Assembly: GCF_007746795.1 (NCBI RefSeq)
Contig: NZ_CP036343.1
Location: 7,135,029-7,199,028, forward strand
Reading direction: 5' to 3'
Length of the DNA stretch: 64,000 nt
Source of the DNA: Gimesia algae
Lineage (GTDB): Bacteria > Planctomycetota > Planctomycetia > Planctomycetales > Planctomycetaceae
Shown here: positions 9,873 through 18,432 of the stretch, one piece after another
Numbering within the stretch: position 1 is the stretch's first letter
Layout of the letters: each line of letters begins with the position of its first letter
Program-made: the position numbers and the translations under genes
Notes under the pieces: generated by a model
Databases searched by the model: none
Told to the model about the DNA's origin: nothing
What the model saw: only the letters and a program-made list of their open reading frames with translations

Positions 9873-11132
9873 ATGAAAGCTTTACTGGCAACCCTTACTC
9901 TATCCCTGTTCATCGCCTCGACGACTCTTGCCGGTAACTGGCCAGGCTGGCGTGGCCCCTCTTCCAACGGCGTCGCAGAAGGTTCCGGTTATCCCGTGTC
10001 CTGGGACAGTTCCAAAAATATACTCTGGGAAGTCGATTTGCCGGGTAACAGTGGTTCGACTCCCGTGATCTGGGGGGACGATCTCTTTCTTACCACCACA
10101 ATGGAAGGAAGAAACGAAGTCCTCTGCCTGGACAAGAATTCGGGAAAGAAAAAATGGTCAACTGATTTCGGCACTGAACGCGCTGGCAAACACAGGAAAG
10201 GGAGTGGCAGCAGCCCGTCCCCTGCCGCCGATGACCAGTTTGTTTTCGCTTATTTTAAAAGTGGTGACCTCGCCTGCCTGAACCGGGAAGGAAAAATCGT
10301 CTGGCAGAAAAACCTGCAGAATATTTATGGCGAAGACACCCTCGGGTGGGACTTGGGAACGTCCCCGGTTCTGACTGACAACCTGGTGGTTATCGCCTGT
10401 ATTCAGAGCGACAACTCTTACATCGTGGCTTTCGATAAAGCGACGGGAAAAGAAGCCTGGAAACAGACCCGTAATCTGGATGCACCGGAAGAAGCGAATC
10501 AGAGTTACACAACACCCGTTGTCGTCAAACAGGATGGCAAAGAAGTTATTTACGTCCTGGGAGCCGACCATGTCACTGCCCATGATGCTCAGACCGGAAA
10601 ACAGATCTGGCAGGTGGGTGGTTTGAACCCGGGTCAGTTCAAAAACTACCGCTCGATCTCTTCACCTGTCGTCAGCGATGGCTATCTGATTGCCCCTTAT
10701 GCCCGGGGCGGTTCCTTGACCGGAATCAAACTGGGGGGCAGTGGCGATGTGACTAAATCTCATGTTGCCTGGACCAACGAAGAAAAAGGAGAGTTCTCAG
10801 ACGTCCCGACTCCCGCTGCTGTCAACGGCCGCTTTTATATCTGTTCGGATAAAGGAGATGTCCTTTGCTTAGACGTCAAAACCGGCAAAAAGATCTGGGG
10901 GGATCGACTTCCCCGCAACCGAAATAAATTCAGCGCCTCTCCGATCCTCGCTGATGGACACATCTATGTGACCCGCGAAGATGGCACAACATTTGTGCTC
11001 GATCAGGGAGATCAGTTCAAACTGGTTTCTGAAAATCCGCTGGAAGGATTCGTGCTGGCTACTCCCATCTTTTCTGATGGAAAAATCTACTTGAAGATGA
11101 CCGACAAAATTTACTGCATCGGTAAAAAATAG
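9873..11132 (+). CDS. Secreted PQQ-like beta-propeller repeat protein
   Basis: The 419-residue protein begins with a clear signal peptide ending at TTLAGN. The mature part opens with WPGWRGPSSNGVAEG, a common start in planctomycete PQQ-like proteins, and then has seven or so repeats of about 50 residues containing LDKNSGKKKW, FDKATGKEAW, HDAQTGKQIW, LDVKTGKKIW and similar tryptophan-docking strands. The propeller probably acts as a periplasmic scaffold. PQQ or metal-ligand residues of true dehydrogenases are not evident, so I do not call it an enzyme. GAGGTAATTATA precedes the ATG, and a TATAAT hexamer lies at 9772-9777 without a clear -35. A strong hairpin terminator follows, so this is likely a single-gene unit. 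Confidence 0.82.
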   Translation: MKALLATLTLSLFIASTTLAGNWPGWRGPSSNGVAEGSGYPVSWDSSKNILWEVDLPGNSGSTPVIWGDDLFLTTTMEGRNEVLCLDKNSGKKKWSTDFGTERAGKHRKGSGSSPSPAADDQFVFAYFKSGDLACLNREGKIVWQKNLQNIYGEDTLGWDLGTSPVLTDNLVVIACIQSDNSYIVAFDKATGKEAWKQTRNLDAPEEANQSYTTPVVVKQDGKEVIYVLGADHVTAHDAQTGKQIWQVGGLNPGQFKNYRSISSPVVSDGYLIAPYARGGSLTGIKLGGSGDVTKSHVAWTNEEKGEFSDVPTPAAVNGRFYICSDKGDVLCLDVKTGKKIWGDRLPRNRNKFSASPILADGHIYVTREDGTTFVLDQGDQFKLVSENPLEGFVLATPIFSDGKIYLKMTDKIYCIGKK

Positions 11133-11156
11133 TCGGCCAGGATCATTCGTCGTCAT

Positions 11157-11188
11157 GAGGGACAGGCATTTCTCCTGTCCCTCTTTTT
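11157..11188 (+). terminator. Rho-independent terminator of the PQQ-like gene
   Basis: GAGGGACAGG (11157-11166) pairs perfectly with CCTGTCCCTC (11174-11183) across a seven-base loop and is followed by five T residues. It lies 25 bases after the stop codon. Confidence 0.9.
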
Positions 11189-11224
11189 CGAGCCTGCCCT
11201 TGACTAAATGAAGCTAAGAAAATC

Positions 11225-12820
11225 ATGAACGATTCTCAAAAAGTCAATCGGCGAACTTTTCTGGGCGAATCTGTGGCGGCAACCGTACTCTCGGGTATCC
11301 GTGTCGATTCAGAACTGCAGGGAAGTGAGTCCGATCATCGTCTCCAGTTGTTCTGGGGTGATCTGCATAACCATAATGCGGTCGGCTATGCGAAAGGCTC
11401 TCTGGAACGTTCTATCGAACTGGCTAAAGAGCACTTGGATTTCTTTGCATTCACCGGTCATGCATCATGGCATGATATGCCGAAAATGCCCGGTGACCGT
11501 CATATGAAATGGGTGAATGGCTTTGAAGTCCATTCGAATCACTGGGCGAAAACGCGGCGTCTGATGCAGGATGCTAACTCAGACCAGTTCGTCGCCTTTC
11601 TGGGTTACGAATGGCATTCCAGCCAGTTCGGCGATTACTGCATGATCTTTCCTGAAGACCAGCCGGAGCTGTTCCTCCCCAATCATGTGGAAAAACTTCT
11701 GGACTTCGCGGAGAGTCAACAGGCACTGGCGATCCCTCATCATGTGGGATACAAACAGGGTTGGCGCGGAGCGAACTTCAAACACTACCGCGCAGCAGCG
11801 TCTCCTGTGGTCGAAGTCTTTTCGGAACATGGCTGTACGGAAACGGATCGCTCTCCTTACCCGATGATCCGTCACAGTATCGGCGGGCGTTCTGCTGCGA
11901 ATATGATTGTACCTCAACTGCAAAAAGGCATGCGTTTCGGCTTTGTCGCTTCCACAGACGATCATCTGGGATATCCGGGCGCCTATGGAGAAGGAGTTGT
12001 GGGAGTCTGGGCGAAAGACCTCTCTTCCCCATCATTGATGGAAGCCATTCGTGCCCGTCGCACCTATGCGGCGACGGGAGACCGAATTGCTCTGGAAGTT
12101 TCTCTGAATGGTCAGCCCATGGGAAGTGATGTGCCAGCAACATCTGACCGGCAGATTGACGTTCGCGTGCAGGGAGAAGACGCGATTTCCATGGTCGAAC
12201 TGATCCGCAATGGACAGGTCATTCAGCGATACTTCCCGGAAGACCATCTCGAAGACAAACCGATTCTGCCTGGCAAAGTCAAGTGCCGTCTGCAATATGG
12301 CTGGGGTCCGTGGGCCGACCTGGCAATGGGCCGTACCTGTTTGTGGGATATGAACATTAAACTGGAGCAGGGACGATTCACCCGTGCCATCCCCTGCTTT
12401 CAGTCGGCACCCTTCAGCGAAAAGCTGCGTGACAAACTGACCGTCATCTCTCCGCAGGAACTGAAACTGGATTCCAATACAACGCGCGTCAAATGCTACG
12501 GTGAAGATCCCACCAAAGCGGTCGTCTGCGAAATTGAAGGAAATTCTGACTCAGTCCTCACGTTACAAATTCGCAAACCTTATGAGAAAACGATCAGCGC
12601 CCGCCTGGGAGATCTGATCGATGACAACGTAGTTGAATTTACAGGCGTGTTTACCAGTGAAAGTTATATTCTGCATCGGCTGGTCGGGCAGAGTGAATAT
12701 TCAGCAAAAATCCGCTGGAATGATCAGCAGAGAGACACCAGTTCCACCGACTGGTACTACGTACGCGTCACTCAACATAACGGCCAGCTCGCCTGGTCCA
12801 GTCCTATCTGGGTTGGATAA
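11225..12820 (+). CDS. Tat-exported DUF3604 / PHP-like metal-dependent protein
   Basis: The N-terminus carries a twin-arginine-type signal (NRRTFLGES at 8-16 followed by AATVLSG). The core begins with LFWGDLHNHNAVGYAKG, the hallmark of DUF3604/PHP-like domains, in which His and Asp residues bind metal. Further candidate ligands are FTGHASWHD (about 77), YEWHSSQFGDY (about 128), IPHHVGY (about 172), EVFSEHG (about 198) and STDDHLGYPGAYG (about 242). The C-terminal half is beta-rich, with DVRVQGEDAISMVELIRNG-type strands. The family is found near sulfatases and glycan-degradation genes and is assumed to be hydrolytic; its reaction is not established. It sits 48 bases before an SGNH hydrolase gene on the same strand, so the two may form a small operon. 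Confidence 0.75.
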   Translation: MNDSQKVNRRTFLGESVAATVLSGIRVDSELQGSESDHRLQLFWGDLHNHNAVGYAKGSLERSIELAKEHLDFFAFTGHASWHDMPKMPGDRHMKWVNGFEVHSNHWAKTRRLMQDANSDQFVAFLGYEWHSSQFGDYCMIFPEDQPELFLPNHVEKLLDFAESQQALAIPHHVGYKQGWRGANFKHYRAAASPVVEVFSEHGCTETDRSPYPMIRHSIGGRSAANMIVPQLQKGMRFGFVASTDDHLGYPGAYGEGVVGVWAKDLSSPSLMEAIRARRTYAATGDRIALEVSLNGQPMGSDVPATSDRQIDVRVQGEDAISMVELIRNGQVIQRYFPEDHLEDKPILPGKVKCRLQYGWGPWADLAMGRTCLWDMNIKLEQGRFTRAIPCFQSAPFSEKLRDKLTVISPQELKLDSNTTRVKCYGEDPTKAVVCEIEGNSDSVLTLQIRKPYEKTISARLGDLIDDNVVEFTGVFTSESYILHRLVGQSEYSAKIRWNDQQRDTSSTDWYYVRVTQHNGQLAWSSPIWVG

Positions 12821-12868
12821 CTTAATTCGAAACCATTCCCCTGCTTCACTACTTTTGATGGACCTGAG

Positions 12869-14083
12869 ATGAAAACACGACTTACATTCAGAATGCTGAT
12901 AGCATTCGTTTTGTTAACTCCACTCCACTTTACCTCCGCCGGCGAAGCAAAACCTGAGACGGAACCGGAAACTAATACGGAAGCGAAAGACCCGCTCCGG
13001 TTGGTTTTGCCTCCTATCATTTACGCAGTTCCTGGAATAGAAACCAGTGTCTATTTCGATAACGTTTCGCTGACAATCAATCCTGCAAATTATGTTTTCG
13101 ATGTGCATTGCAACCGAGGTCACCTGCAGCAGGAGCGCTGGACTTACACTCCTGATGAGAAAGAGATTGGCGACTATAAATTCACGTTGAACGTCATTGA
13201 CCAGAATAATGAGATTATCGCCAGCCAGGACTCAAGATTACGCGTGGTCCCCACTGCCGCTGGCAAAGACAAGCCGGTCAGCTTGCTGATGATTGGCGAC
13301 AGTCTGACACATAACTCAATCTATCCCCGTCATGTCCGCCAGCTCAGTCAGAACTTTCAGGGTCCCAATTTGAAACTGATTGGTTCCCACAATCCGAATA
13401 AGGATGAAGGAGTTCAGCATGAAGGTTATGGTGGCTGGACCGCTGTCCGTTTTGCAACTCACTTTAAAGAGAATGCCCGCCAGGGAAATTACCGCGAACG
13501 AGGCAGTCCGTTTCTGTATGCAGGAGAAGACGGAAAACCCAAACTCGATTTTCCCCGCTACTGTAAAGAATTCAATGATGGAAATGCCCCGGATCTGGTC
13601 ACAATCTTCCTCGGGCCGAATGACGTTTATTCAGCCACCGATGAAACCATTGGTGAGCGTACCGATACAATGGTAAATCACCTCGATATTCTGGTAAAGA
13701 TGATACACGACTTCAGCCCGAAAACCAAAATTGGTCTAATGCTACCCGTCCCCCCTGCGGCGACACAGGATGCCTTTGGCACAACCAAAGGTCGCGGTCA
13801 GACACGCTGGCAGTACAAGAGAAACCAACACTATGTTGTTGAGCGAATGGCAAAACATTTTGGTGACAAAACAGATCAGCAGATTTTCCTGGTACCAACA
13901 CATATCAATCTGGATTGTGTCCACAATTACCCTGCAGTCAAAGTTCCCTGGAATGCGCAAACCACAGAAGAGACAGTACGCCAGAATAACGCCGTTCACC
14001 CGGCAGCAAATGGCTATCACCAGATTGGCAATAGTCTGTTCTGCTGGATCAAGGAAGTTTCGAAACAAGAGGACGCGAAGTAA
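12869..14083 (+). CDS. Secreted SGNH/GDSL hydrolase
   Basis: The 404-residue protein has a signal peptide (hydrophobic 9-22), then a Glu/Thr/Lys-rich linker (27-42) and a small beta-sandwich-like region (45-128). The SGNH domain follows: block I is MIGDSLTHNS with catalytic Ser145, block II is the Gly in EGYGGWTAV, block III is the Asn in LGPNDVY, and block V is HPAANGYHQIG with the catalytic Asp replaced by Asn-Ala-Val before His. The family cleaves acyl esters, including sugar O-acetyl groups. With the neighbouring sulfatases and DUF3604 gene, a role in stripping substituents from polysaccharides is plausible but inferred. The gene is convergent with the next sulfatase, 12 bases away, with no separate terminator. 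Confidence 0.78.
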   Translation: MKTRLTFRMLIAFVLLTPLHFTSAGEAKPETEPETNTEAKDPLRLVLPPIIYAVPGIETSVYFDNVSLTINPANYVFDVHCNRGHLQQERWTYTPDEKEIGDYKFTLNVIDQNNEIIASQDSRLRVVPTAAGKDKPVSLLMIGDSLTHNSIYPRHVRQLSQNFQGPNLKLIGSHNPNKDEGVQHEGYGGWTAVRFATHFKENARQGNYRERGSPFLYAGEDGKPKLDFPRYCKEFNDGNAPDLVTIFLGPNDVYSATDETIGERTDTMVNHLDILVKMIHDFSPKTKIGLMLPVPPAATQDAFGTTKGRGQTRWQYKRNQHYVVERMAKHFGDKTDQQIFLVPTHINLDCVHNYPAVKVPWNAQTTEETVRQNNAVHPAANGYHQIGNSLFCWIKEVSKQEDAK

Positions 14084-14095
14084 TCCCCTGTTAAG

Positions 14096-15565
14096 TTACT
14101 GCTGATCCAACGCCGGAAAGGGAAACATTTTGGAAGGTGTGCGCCCCGTTTTCATAATCGTTTTGATACGGGCCACCACTTCCGGATGTTGATCTGCAAC
14201 GTCATGCTGTTCGCCGGGATCTGCTTTGAGGTTGTAAAGTTCAATCTTCATTTGAGGCTTTTTCTTGAGCAGATTCTGACGAATGCCTTTCCAGTCACCC
14301 ATATGCACCGCCTGCTGCCCGGTGTAGGCGGGGAATTCCCAATACAGGTATTCATGCTGTTTTTGCTGATCAGGGTGCCCCTCCAGCGTCGGTACGAAGC
14401 TGATGCCATCAATGTCTGCAGGTGCTTTCGTTCCCGTCAGGTCTGCGATGGTTGGCATGACATCCCAGAATGCTGACAGATGATCGGTGACCTGTCCCGC
14501 TGGAAAATGCCCAGGCCAGCGCGCGATCAGAGGCACGCGAATCCCACCTTCGTACAGGCTGCCTTTAAACCCGCGCCAAGGTCCTGCTGACTGGAAGAAT
14601 TCCGAATCCGAGCCTCCCAGCCGATTGTAAGTCGGACCGTTATCTGATGTGAAGAAGACTACTGTGTTGTCATCCAGCTTGAGTTCTTTTAACAGAGACA
14701 TGATCTGTCCCACCCCGTCATCCATCTGCGTAATCATAGCTGCATAGCCGGCCCGGGGATGCGGATGTTTGATATAGCCCTTATGCTTGTAGTCTTCTTC
14801 AGGGATTTTACCCCGGTATTCTGCAACATACTTTTCCGGTGACTGGATAGCCAGATGGGGTATCGCGAACGGCAGATACAGAAAGAAAGGGTCCTTCTGA
14901 TGTTCGCGAATGAAGGCCAGTCCATTCTCTACAAATTGATCCTGCGAGTGAGTCTCGCCGTATAACGTTCGATCATTTCCAGGCAGAGTTTCTTTAGTAT
15001 GATTCCGCCATAAAAAAACAGGGTAGTGATTGTGCGCGTGCACCTGGCAGTTAAAACCGTAAAACAGATCGAACCCCTGTTTATTCGGATCACCGGTGGT
15101 TCCAAAATGCCCCAGCCCCCACTTGCCCATCGCGCCGGTTGCATAGTCATTCTGCTTGAGCATTTCGGCGATCGTGACTTCCGCATCGGGAATCGGATGC
15201 TGGCCGGGAAAACTCCAGCCCTGTTCCTCTTTCATATTCTGTACATATTCGGGCTTACCGTTATTCCGTACATGAGCATGACCGGGATGTTTGCCTGTCA
15301 GCAGGTTACATCGGGAGGGGGCACAGACCGCGTTTCCAGAATAGAACTGCGTAAAGCGAATGCCCTCTTCGGCAATCTGATCGATGTTTGGGGTTTTGAT
15401 CCACTTCTGACCATAACACCCTAACTCGTTGTAACCCAGGTCATCCGCGATAATGAAAATAACATTCGGTTCCCGCTGAAACGCAGCCGCGTCACTTTCA
15501 GTGATTACGCTCAAAAAACTGAGACAGAAAATAGAAACGAAGAAATGTCTGGCAAAGCGGCGCAT
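14096..15565 (-). CDS. Secreted type I arylsulfatase
   Basis: The ATG at 15565 is chosen because CCAGGAGCC lies about seven bases upstream and because it puts a signal peptide ([20 protein letters not shown]) at the N-terminus; the frame extends 17 codons further without supporting signals. The 489-residue product starts its catalytic domain at [20 protein letters not shown] (Asp41, Asp42). The formylglycine motif [13 protein letters not shown] has Cys81. FFTSDNGPT supplies Asp and Asn metal ligands, and [16 protein letters not shown] is the usual substrate-side loop. It is arylsulfatase A-like; the polysaccharide or aryl sulfate substrate is unknown. Confidence 0.88.
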   Translation of the reverse strand: MRRFARHFFVSIFCLSFLSVITESDAAAFQREPNVIFIIADDLGYNELGCYGQKWIKTPNIDQIAEEGIRFTQFYSGNAVCAPSRCNLLTGKHPGHAHVRNNGKPEYVQNMKEEQGWSFPGQHPIPDAEVTIAEMLKQNDYATGAMGKWGLGHFGTTGDPNKQGFDLFYGFNCQVHAHNHYPVFLWRNHTKETLPGNDRTLYGETHSQDQFVENGLAFIREHQKDPFFLYLPFAIPHLAIQSPEKYVAEYRGKIPEEDYKHKGYIKHPHPRAGYAAMITQMDDGVGQIMSLLKELKLDDNTVVFFTSDNGPTYNRLGGSDSEFFQSAGPWRGFKGSLYEGGIRVPLIARWPGHFPAGQVTDHLSAFWDVMPTIADLTGTKAPADIDGISFVPTLEGHPDQQKQHEYLYWEFPAYTGQQAVHMGDWKGIRQNLLKKKPQMKIELYNLKADPGEQHDVADQHPEVVARIKTIMKTGRTPSKMFPFPALDQQ

Positions 15566-15682
15566 CGCTGGCTCCTGGATGGATCGATCAAGTGTGGTGT
15601 GAAATCCAGACTCCATCTTATACAGACCGGACCGGAGATCGCAACATTATCCGGTACTACGGAACGATATCCCACTGGTTTT

Positions 15683-16600
15683 TCAGGACCAGCGGTAATC
15701 CTTCTGTTTACGAAAGCCATTCAGTATCAGTGAACCATCTTCATAAACATCCAGCGTACTGTAACCATTATTGTCCAGGCCTGAGCCTTCCACCATGGCG
15801 ACCATGGTGCAGTAATGGATACCTTTGATTTCTGAATATTTATTGCGATGACTGTGCCCCTGAAAGACCGCAGTGACTTTACCTGACTGTTCCAGAACCT
15901 TACGAACTTCTGAAGAATTTTTAACGGCGTGGGAATCCGTATCTTTCAGATCAAGAGGTTGATGGGCGAAAACAATCGCAGGATACGCAGTTTGCTTCAG
16001 ATCAGCCTGCAGCCAGGCCAGTTCTTCTGGCGGGATATTTGCATCGGTCCACGTGAAGTTCTTCCGACCGTATGGAGTGCCATCACTTTTGAAACAGGAG
16101 TCCAGAACGACAAAATGAAATCCGTTCTGGTCGAAAGAGTAGAACGATTTTTTCTGCCCGACTCCCTGCAGAAACTCGGCTTTTTTCAACTGATCGACGC
16201 AATGATTTCCCAAAACATAATATTTCGGGAAAGGTATCGCCGAAATCGCATTGACCACCGTCTGCAAATGTGTTTTTTCCTGCTCCAGTGATTTTCCGGA
16301 ATCGATCAGGTCACCTTGAAAGACAACAAAATCGGGGCGATCACTGTCAAACTGCGTGGCGGCTTCCTTTAACTTGGTCAGCGTCTCACGATAATAACGC
16401 GAGCCGACAGGAGGCTTGTCTGCATAATGCAGGTCCGTGACCAGCCCGATTCGTACCGCGCCGCGTTTGGTTGTATCGAGGTCTCCCAACGCCGTACGAC
16501 TCCAGGGTGAAAGAGTCAGGCCCGACAGGATCAGTGCACCATTTTTCAGGAACGCACGTCTTGTCAGGGATTCGACCGGGGACTGAGACTCCTGTTTCAT
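15683..16600 (-). CDS. Tat-exported calcineurin-like metallophosphoesterase
   Basis: The start at 16600 is favoured by AAGAGGT six to seven bases upstream; the longer frame to 16639 adds 13 residues. The N-terminus has the Tat motif TRRAFLKNGA followed by ILSGLTLSPW. The five metallophosphoesterase blocks are in order: GLVTDLHYAD, FVVFQGDLIDSG, VLGNHC (normally GNHD), IVFAHQPLD and FQGHSHRN. The blocks bind a bimetal centre that hydrolyses phosphomonoesters or diesters. The Asp-to-Cys change in GNHC keeps Asn and His, the residues that actually contact metal and phosphate. Planctomycetes often carry such exported phosphoesterases. The substrate is unknown. The gene is divergent from the arsR-type gene. 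Confidence 0.8.
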   Translation of the reverse strand: MKQESQSPVESLTRRAFLKNGALILSGLTLSPWSRTALGDLDTTKRGAVRIGLVTDLHYADKPPVGSRYYRETLTKLKEAATQFDSDRPDFVVFQGDLIDSGKSLEQEKTHLQTVVNAISAIPFPKYYVLGNHCVDQLKKAEFLQGVGQKKSFYSFDQNGFHFVVLDSCFKSDGTPYGRKNFTWTDANIPPEELAWLQADLKQTAYPAIVFAHQPLDLKDTDSHAVKNSSEVRKVLEQSGKVTAVFQGHSHRNKYSEIKGIHYCTMVAMVEGSGLDNNGYSTLDVYEDGSLILNGFRKQKDYRWS

Positions 16601-16732
16601 ATTGCGACCTCTTAGATACGACATGTGAGTTATCGACATAAGTCTTTATTGTGACAGATATTTATGAAGATACAATATCCAGTCGCTGAATTTCAACTCT
16701 CTCTGTTTTCTATGAAAATGAAAAAACCCTCA

Positions 16733-16760
16733 TTGACATGTCGTAACATCACGATATTAT
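16733..16760 (+). promoter_or_regulatory. Sigma-70-type promoter of the ygaV-ygaP-like operon
   Basis: TTGACA (16733-16738) and TATTAT (16755-16760) are separated by 16 bases. The repressor gene starts at 16781, giving a 5' leader of roughly 14 bases that carries GAGG as ribosome-binding site. The operator described separately fills the spacer. Confidence 0.7.
16738..16757. promoter_or_regulatory. Operator 1: 20-bp imperfect palindrome over the -35/-10 spacer
   Basis: ATGTCGTAACATCACGATAT has half-sites ATGTCG and CGATAT separated by eight bases (ATRTCG-N8-CGAYAT). Read on the opposite strand, the site at 17106-17125 matches it at 16 of 20 positions. Its position between -35 and -10 is where an ArsR-family repressor would exclude RNA polymerase. 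Confidence 0.75.
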
Positions 16761-16780
16761 ATATATGAGGTCAATGAATT

Positions 16781-17089
16781 ATGAAACTGAAAGAAACACC
16801 CGAATATAATGGAACTGCGTTAGAACAGGCTGCCGAGTGCCTGAAGGTTTTGGCGCACCCCGCCCGAATCCGCATCGTGCAATTATTGCTGCGCGGCCGT
16901 TATACAGTTGGAGAACTTGCTGAAGATTGCGGGATTCCCAGTAACGTCGCATCAGAACATTTACGACTGATGCAGCGTTGCGGTTTTTTCGTCAGCGAAC
17001 GCGAAGGCAGAAACGTCTATTACCAGATTGCAGAACCTCATCTGAACAAGATTATGGACTGTATCGAAGGCCGATTTTTTCAAAGTTGA
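16781..17089 (+). CDS. ArsR-family repressor, YgaV/BigR/SqrR-like
   Basis: The 102-residue winged-helix protein has the ArsR core: LKVLAHPARIRIVQLLLRG, then the helix-turn-helix VGELAEDCGIPSNVASEHLRLM, and the wing SEREGRNVYYQI. It lacks the ELCVCDL metal-binding motif of true ArsR. Cysteines are at 20, 50, 67 and 94; in SqrR/BigR, which are persulfide sensors, two Cys in the second and fifth helices form a disulfide or polysulfide bridge, and Cys20 with Cys94 would be the best candidates here (inference). Downstream is a rhodanese with YgaP architecture, reproducing the ygaV-ygaP pairing of E. coli. Matching palindromes lie in its promoter and in the gap before the rhodanese gene, so autoregulation is strongly suggested. 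Confidence 0.85.
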   Translation: MKLKETPEYNGTALEQAAECLKVLAHPARIRIVQLLLRGRYTVGELAEDCGIPSNVASEHLRLMQRCGFFVSEREGRNVYYQIAEPHLNKIMDCIEGRFFQS

Positions 17090-17105
17090 GTTTTTTTGAA
17101 ACATC

Positions 17106-17125
17106 ATATCGTAAAATTGCGACAT
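17106..17125. promoter_or_regulatory. Operator 2: copy of operator 1 in inverted orientation
   Basis: ATATCGTAAAATTGCGACAT, whose reverse complement agrees with operator 1 at 16 of 20 bases including both half-sites. It lies 14 bases before the rhodanese ATG and contains TAAAAT, a possible -10, so it may control a second internal promoter. Confidence 0.7.
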
Positions 17126-17139
17126 AACGAGGCATTAAA

Positions 17140-17670
17140 ATGGCAGAAATCAAAACAATTAAACCAGACGCCCTGGCAAAAACACAGCAGGACAAAGAAG
17201 TTCATCTGGTCGATGTCCGTACGCCAGCCGAATTCCGTGAAGTCCATGCCCCCATCGCCGTTAATATTCCACTGGACCAATTGACTGCGGAACAAATCAA
17301 AGGTCTGGTCAATGGAAATGGGGCAGATCCAGTGTATCTGATCTGCCAGAGCGGAAACCGCTCTTCCAAAGGCTGCCAGAAACTGATCGATGCCGGTTTC
17401 GATAATGTCGTCAGTGTTGAAGGAGGCACTAAAGCCTGGGAAGCCGAAGGTCTGCCTGTGAACCGGGGTAAAAAGACGATCTCACTGGAACGACAGGTAC
17501 GTATTGCCGCCGGGTTCCTGGTGCTGACAGGAGCAGTGTTAGGTATGTTTGTGAACCCCTGGTTCAGCGGACTCTCAGCGTTCGTTGGCGCAGGTCTGAT
17601 GTTCGCTGGAATTACCGACACGTGTGGAATGGCCATGATTCTGGCAAAAATGCCCTGGAACCGTACATGA
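17140..17670 (+). CDS. ygaP: Membrane-anchored rhodanese, YgaP-like
   Basis: The 176-residue protein has an N-terminal rhodanese domain (about 1-110) with the active-site loop C69-QSGNR and a second Cys79. It is followed by a DUF2892-type membrane region (about 118-170) with two hydrophobic helices, including QVRIAAGFLVLTGAVLG and SAFVGAGLMFAGITDTCGMA, and it ends in KMPWNRT. This matches E. coli YgaP in length, order and several diagnostic strings, including the final CGMA-KMPWN. The protein transfers sulfane sulfur between thiol acceptors at the inner membrane. It lies 50 bases after the ArsR-type gene, with AACGAGG before the ATG. A strong terminator follows. Together the two genes form a reactive-sulfur defence unit. 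Confidence 0.88.
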   Translation: MAEIKTIKPDALAKTQQDKEVHLVDVRTPAEFREVHAPIAVNIPLDQLTAEQIKGLVNGNGADPVYLICQSGNRSSKGCQKLIDAGFDNVVSVEGGTKAWEAEGLPVNRGKKTISLERQVRIAAGFLVLTGAVLGMFVNPWFSGLSAFVGAGLMFAGITDTCGMAMILAKMPWNRT

Positions 17671-17747
17671 TGACCGAAAGCACCGACGTGAGATAAGCAT
17701 TCGATGAATTTATAGAACTCAGAAAATATCACCATAGATGCAATAGA

Positions 17748-17790
17748 AAAACCTCTGCCTGTTCCGGTAAGATACAGGCAGAGGTTTTTT
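17748..17790 (+). terminator. Rho-independent terminator of the ygaV-ygaP-like operon
   Basis: AACCTCTGCCTG (17750-17761) pairs perfectly with CAGGCAGAGGTT (17775-17786), flanked by A and T runs and followed by TTTTCTTTTATTTT. It separates the rhodanese gene from the TPR gene 20-30 bases downstream. Confidence 0.92.
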
Positions 17791-17812
17791 CTTTTATTTT
17801 CAGGTTTTTCCT

Positions 17813-18349
17813 ATGGTATTTCTGCCTGCTTCCCGCCCCAAACGGTACCTCGATGCCGCGGAAGGTTTTCTGATGCTTGAGATGCCAGAACAGGCTCTGC
17901 GAGAGTTATCCCGCATTACCCTATCGGATCGAGATTCAGAAAAATACTATCGACTGCTGGGGCAGGCCCAGCAACTGGCGACCCACTACCAGGAAGCTTT
18001 AGACGCCTATCAGCATGCTTATGATAAAGATTCAGAAAACCTGACAACCCTGATGGGTATGGCCTGGTGCTTTAAACGGACCGACCAGTTGTCAGCCGCA
18101 ATCTCAATCATGGAAGAAGCATATCAACATCATGCTGACGAACCCATCGTGCTGTATAACCTTTCCTGCTATTTCGCCCTGGCAGGAGATAAGACAAAAG
18201 CACTTTCCTGGCTGGGACGTTCACTGCGGATGGAATCTGGATTAATAAAATTAATCCATGAGGAACCAGACTTCGATTCTCTGCGGAGTGACAAAGACTT
18301 CCAGTTCGTAGTAGAATCTGCTGAGGATAAATCGTCTCAGAATACGTAG
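17813..18349 (+). CDS. TPR repeat protein
   Basis: The 178-residue protein, without signal peptide, is made of tetratricopeptide-like helix pairs: KRYLDAAEGFLMLEMPEQALREL, KYYRLLGQAQQLATHYQEALDAYQHAY, TTLMGMAWCFKRTDQLSAAISIMEEAY and VLYNLSCYFALAGDKTKALSWLGRSL. The end (FDSLRSDKDFQFVVES) is the standard closing phrase of TPR proteins of this type. TPRs mediate protein-protein contacts; the partner is unknown. The start lies directly after a terminator, with only CAGG as a weak ribosome-binding site, so promoter and start are poorly defined. Confidence 0.75.
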   Translation: MVFLPASRPKRYLDAAEGFLMLEMPEQALRELSRITLSDRDSEKYYRLLGQAQQLATHYQEALDAYQHAYDKDSENLTTLMGMAWCFKRTDQLSAAISIMEEAYQHHADEPIVLYNLSCYFALAGDKTKALSWLGRSLRMESGLIKLIHEEPDFDSLRSDKDFQFVVESAEDKSSQNT

Positions 18350-18432
18350 CATGATTTCGACCACCAGAGTAAACCGGTCAGTAAGATCCGTTTTGCTTCC
18401 CCTGGTCGCTAAGGGAATCGAAAGTCATCAAT

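Noticed and set aside
16634-16639. CGACAT half-site upstream of the metallophosphoesterase gene
   Set aside because: Only one half of the operator palindrome is present; the expected second half at eight bases distance is missing.
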